A DNA stretch of 64,000 nucleotides, taken from Mycobacterium sp. 1423905.2. Lineage in GTDB: Bacteria; Actinomycetota; Actinomycetes; Mycobacteriales; Mycobacteriaceae. Made by a program: the position numbers and the translations under genes. The DNA lies in NCBI RefSeq assembly GCF_001673155.1, contig NZ_LZLE01000366.1:1-64000 (forward strand). Direction: 5' to 3'. Positions 62,325 through 64,000 of the stretch are shown here, piece after piece; the stretch's first letter is position 1, and every line of letters begins with the position of its first letter. Below the pieces are notes generated by a model, which was given only the letters and a program-made list of their open reading frames with translations, was not told where the DNA came from and ran no database searches.

Positions 62325-64000
62325 ATGGGACACGTGAGTACGCTTCAGTCCGTGGAACTGGGGGTTTTGGGACCTCTCCAGGTTCGGCTCGGCGGCGCGC
62401 CCGTAACCATCCCGGGCGCCAAAGCGCGCGCCATCCTCACCATGCTCGGCCTTTACAACGGCTCAGTCGTGTCGGCCGACACCTTGATTAAGTTGCTCTG
62501 GGATGACGAACCGCCGCGCACCGCCGAAAAGGCTCTGCAGACCCATATTTCGTCGCTGCGCCGCACCCTGGGCGATGGATTCATCTTGACCCAGGGAGTG
62601 GGATGGACCGTTGCGGCCACCGAGGTCGACGCGTCGCGATACCGGCGGGCCGCCCGACAAGGACGCGACGCCGCCGCGGCCGGTGACACCGGCGAGGCGG
62701 TGACACGTTTCGAAGAGGCGCTGACCCTTTGGCGCGGAACACCCGAACTACCCGACGGTCCGCGAGGAACTTCGGAGAAGACCCGGTGGATCGAAGGCCA
62801 CGCCGCACTCGTCGAGGACCGGGCCGACGCGCTGCTGGCCACCGGCCGAGCAGCAGAAGTCATCGGGGATCTGGAGGCAGCGGTGGCCGAATCCCCGCTG
62901 CGCGAAAGGCGCTGGGGTCAACTGATGCTCGCCCTGTACCGCGCCGGTAGGCAAGGGGACGCTCTGGGCGCATATCAGCGAGCGCGGTCGCTGCTGGCCG
63001 ACGAACTGGGCGTAGACCCCGGCCCGAAACTTCGGCAACTCGAGGCCGCGATCGTCGCGCAGGATCCCTCCCTGGAATTGCCGATGACACAACATGTTTC
63101 GGCGGTAACCCGGGCGGTCACCTTCGTGCTGACCGACATCGAGGGATCCACGGCAGCCTGGGAGGCGCAAGCCGATGCCATGGCCGTGGCGCTCGCCCGT
63201 CACGACGAGCTGGTCGAGCAGGTCGTGACTTCGCGCGGGGGACGGCTGATCAAAACGCGCGGCGAGGGTGATGCGACGTTCTCGGTCTTCGAGCGGCCGT
63301 CCGCGGCCGCCGCTGCGGCCATCGAGTTGCAGGACGCCATCAGTCACGAGCCATGGCCATTGCGTGAGCCCATGCGTGTGCGGATCGCGGTGCATACCGG
63401 AGAAGTCGAACTGCGCGACGGCGACTATTTCGGCCGGGCGGTCAACCGGGCGGCCCGCCTGCGGTCGGTGGCGGCGGGCGGCCAGATTCTGTGCTCGGGT
63501 GCGACGGCCGAGCTGGTGATCGACTCTCTGCCCGACGACGTGGTGCTCACCGACCTGGGCATGCGTCAGTTGCGCAACCTGGCGCGCCCGGAGCATGTCT
63601 TCGAGCTCCGCCTGAGAGTGGACGACGACCGCCCTGCGGCTACGGCCACCGACGCGCCGATCCAGCGGCCGGACCTCCCGGCGGTGTTGGCCGGTCCCGG
63701 CCCGTTCGTCGGGCGGGGACGCGAGTTGGAGCGGCTTGCGTCGGCGTATCAGACCGTCCTCGCCGGCGGCACCAACGCGGTGCTGATCGCCGGCGAGCCG
63801 GGTGTCGGCAAGACTCGCCTGGCCGGGGAATGGTCCCGCCACGCTTATGACCACGGCGCCCTGATCATCTACGGGCGTTGCGACGAGGACCTCGGGGCGC
63901 CGTATCAGCCGTTCGCGGAAGCGTTGCGTGCACTCGTGCCATGCCTGGGCGCCAGCCGGCTTCGAGCGCTGCGTGGCGTCGAGGCGCTGTTGGCCCTGGT
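62325..64000 (+). CDS. BTAD-domain regulator fused to nucleotide cyclase and AAA ATPase (truncated by window end)
   Basis: At least 558 residues, no stop before the window end. Domains in order: OmpR-type winged helix (about 10-100, VELGVLGPLQVRLGGAPVTI onward), BTAD helical repeat (about 102-248), class III cyclase domain (about 264-426; VTFVLTDIEGSTAAWEAQAD, KTRGEGDATFSVF and GRAVNRAARLRSV supply metal and transition-state residues), and an AAA/NB-ARC-type ATPase (from about 462; Walker [12 protein letters not shown]). Start ATG 62325; GTG 62334 and 62352 are possible. The cyclase looks catalytically competent. It may be a signalling regulator, with DNA binding tied to cyclic-nucleotide production and ATP use. 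Confidence 0.85.
   Translation, partial: MGHVSTLQSVELGVLGPLQVRLGGAPVTIPGAKARAILTMLGLYNGSVVSADTLIKLLWDDEPPRTAEKALQTHISSLRRTLGDGFILTQGVGWTVAATEVDASRYRRAARQGRDAAAAGDTGEAVTRFEEALTLWRGTPELPDGPRGTSEKTRWIEGHAALVEDRADALLATGRAAEVIGDLEAAVAESPLRERRWGQLMLALYRAGRQGDALGAYQRARSLLADELGVDPGPKLRQLEAAIVAQDPSLELPMTQHVSAVTRAVTFVLTDIEGSTAAWEAQADAMAVALARHDELVEQVVTSRGGRLIKTRGEGDATFSVFERPSAAAAAAIELQDAISHEPWPLREPMRVRIAVHTGEVELRDGDYFGRAVNRAARLRSVAAGGQILCSGATAELVIDSLPDDVVLTDLGMRQLRNLARPEHVFELRLRVDDDRPAATATDAPIQRPDLPAVLAGPGPFVGRGRELERLASAYQTVLAGGTNAVLIAGEPGVGKTRLAGEWSRHAYDHGALIIYGRCDEDLGAPYQPFAEALRALVPCLGASRLRALRGVEALLAL

Overview
The window is high-GC actinobacterial chromosome from a Mycobacterium, most likely a slow-growing non-tuberculous species. 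Gene order follows the M. tuberculosis Rv3670-to-Rv3596c segment (reverse complement here), and mycobacterial hallmarks are present: a PE/PPE pair, lsr2, clpC1, the 6C (B11) and Ms1-like (MTS2823) RNAs, SftH and EphA. Rv names in the entries are recalled from gene order and protein resemblance, not from a search. Several M. tuberculosis features are missing at their usual places: the PE_PGRS genes beside the tad operon, the esxW/esxV pair after PE/PPE, and espACD between ephA and ftsH. A cobalamin-riboswitch cobalt transport operon lies after clpC1.

Layout. 1-3568: start of ephE, a holin-like membrane protein, a secreted serine protease and acetyl-CoA synthetase. 3638-9463: dppABCD peptide/heme importer plus a degenerate Fic-like protein. 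9497-11045: a HAD phosphatase gene bracketed by two regulatory RNA genes. 11223-15776: a tight tad/Flp pilus operon (ssd, tadA, tadB, tadC, flp, two TadE-like proteins). 15747-23579: a PAS-GAF-PAS sensor, SftH helicase, cold-shock protein, an unknown protein and topoisomerase I. 23586-26683: membrane adenylate cyclase, DNA polymerase III delta' and tRNA-Thr(CGT). 26744-32897: a cell-envelope glycan cluster (GT-C-like protein, GalE1, PhyH oxygenase, a tiny acidic ORF, the PpgS pair and a flippase-like protein). 32958-39402: a TerC-like protein, pyrophosphatase, PBP4-type carboxypeptidase, a zincin-like protein, TilS, Hpt and lipoprotein LpqG. 39403-41796: an AT-rich non-coding stretch and the PE/PPE pair. 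41820-44985: a three-gene oxidative operon (EphA, luciferase-like monooxygenase, medium-chain dehydrogenase). 45223-55602: a VOC protein, a hairpin repeat pair, ftsH, and the folate and pantothenate blocks. 55809-60579: lysS, lsr2, clpC1. 60635-62270: cobalamin riboswitch, cbtB, cbtA and a phosphoglycerate-mutase-like protein. 62325-64000: a BTAD regulator fused to a nucleotide cyclase and an AAA ATPase, cut by the window edge.

Most of the window is core chromosome with 1-20 nt overlaps between successive genes, so the operons are well defined. The points most worth following are the degenerate Fic-like protein in the dpp operon, the two RNA genes flanking one phosphatase gene, the 26-codon acidic ORF with a perfect Shine-Dalgarno in the galactosamine cluster, the 8-C tract in the GT-C-like gene, the tad operon with a start-less TadE gene and a pseudopilin lacking Glu5, the riboswitch-cbtBA-phosphatase operon, and the BTAD-cyclase-ATPase fusion.
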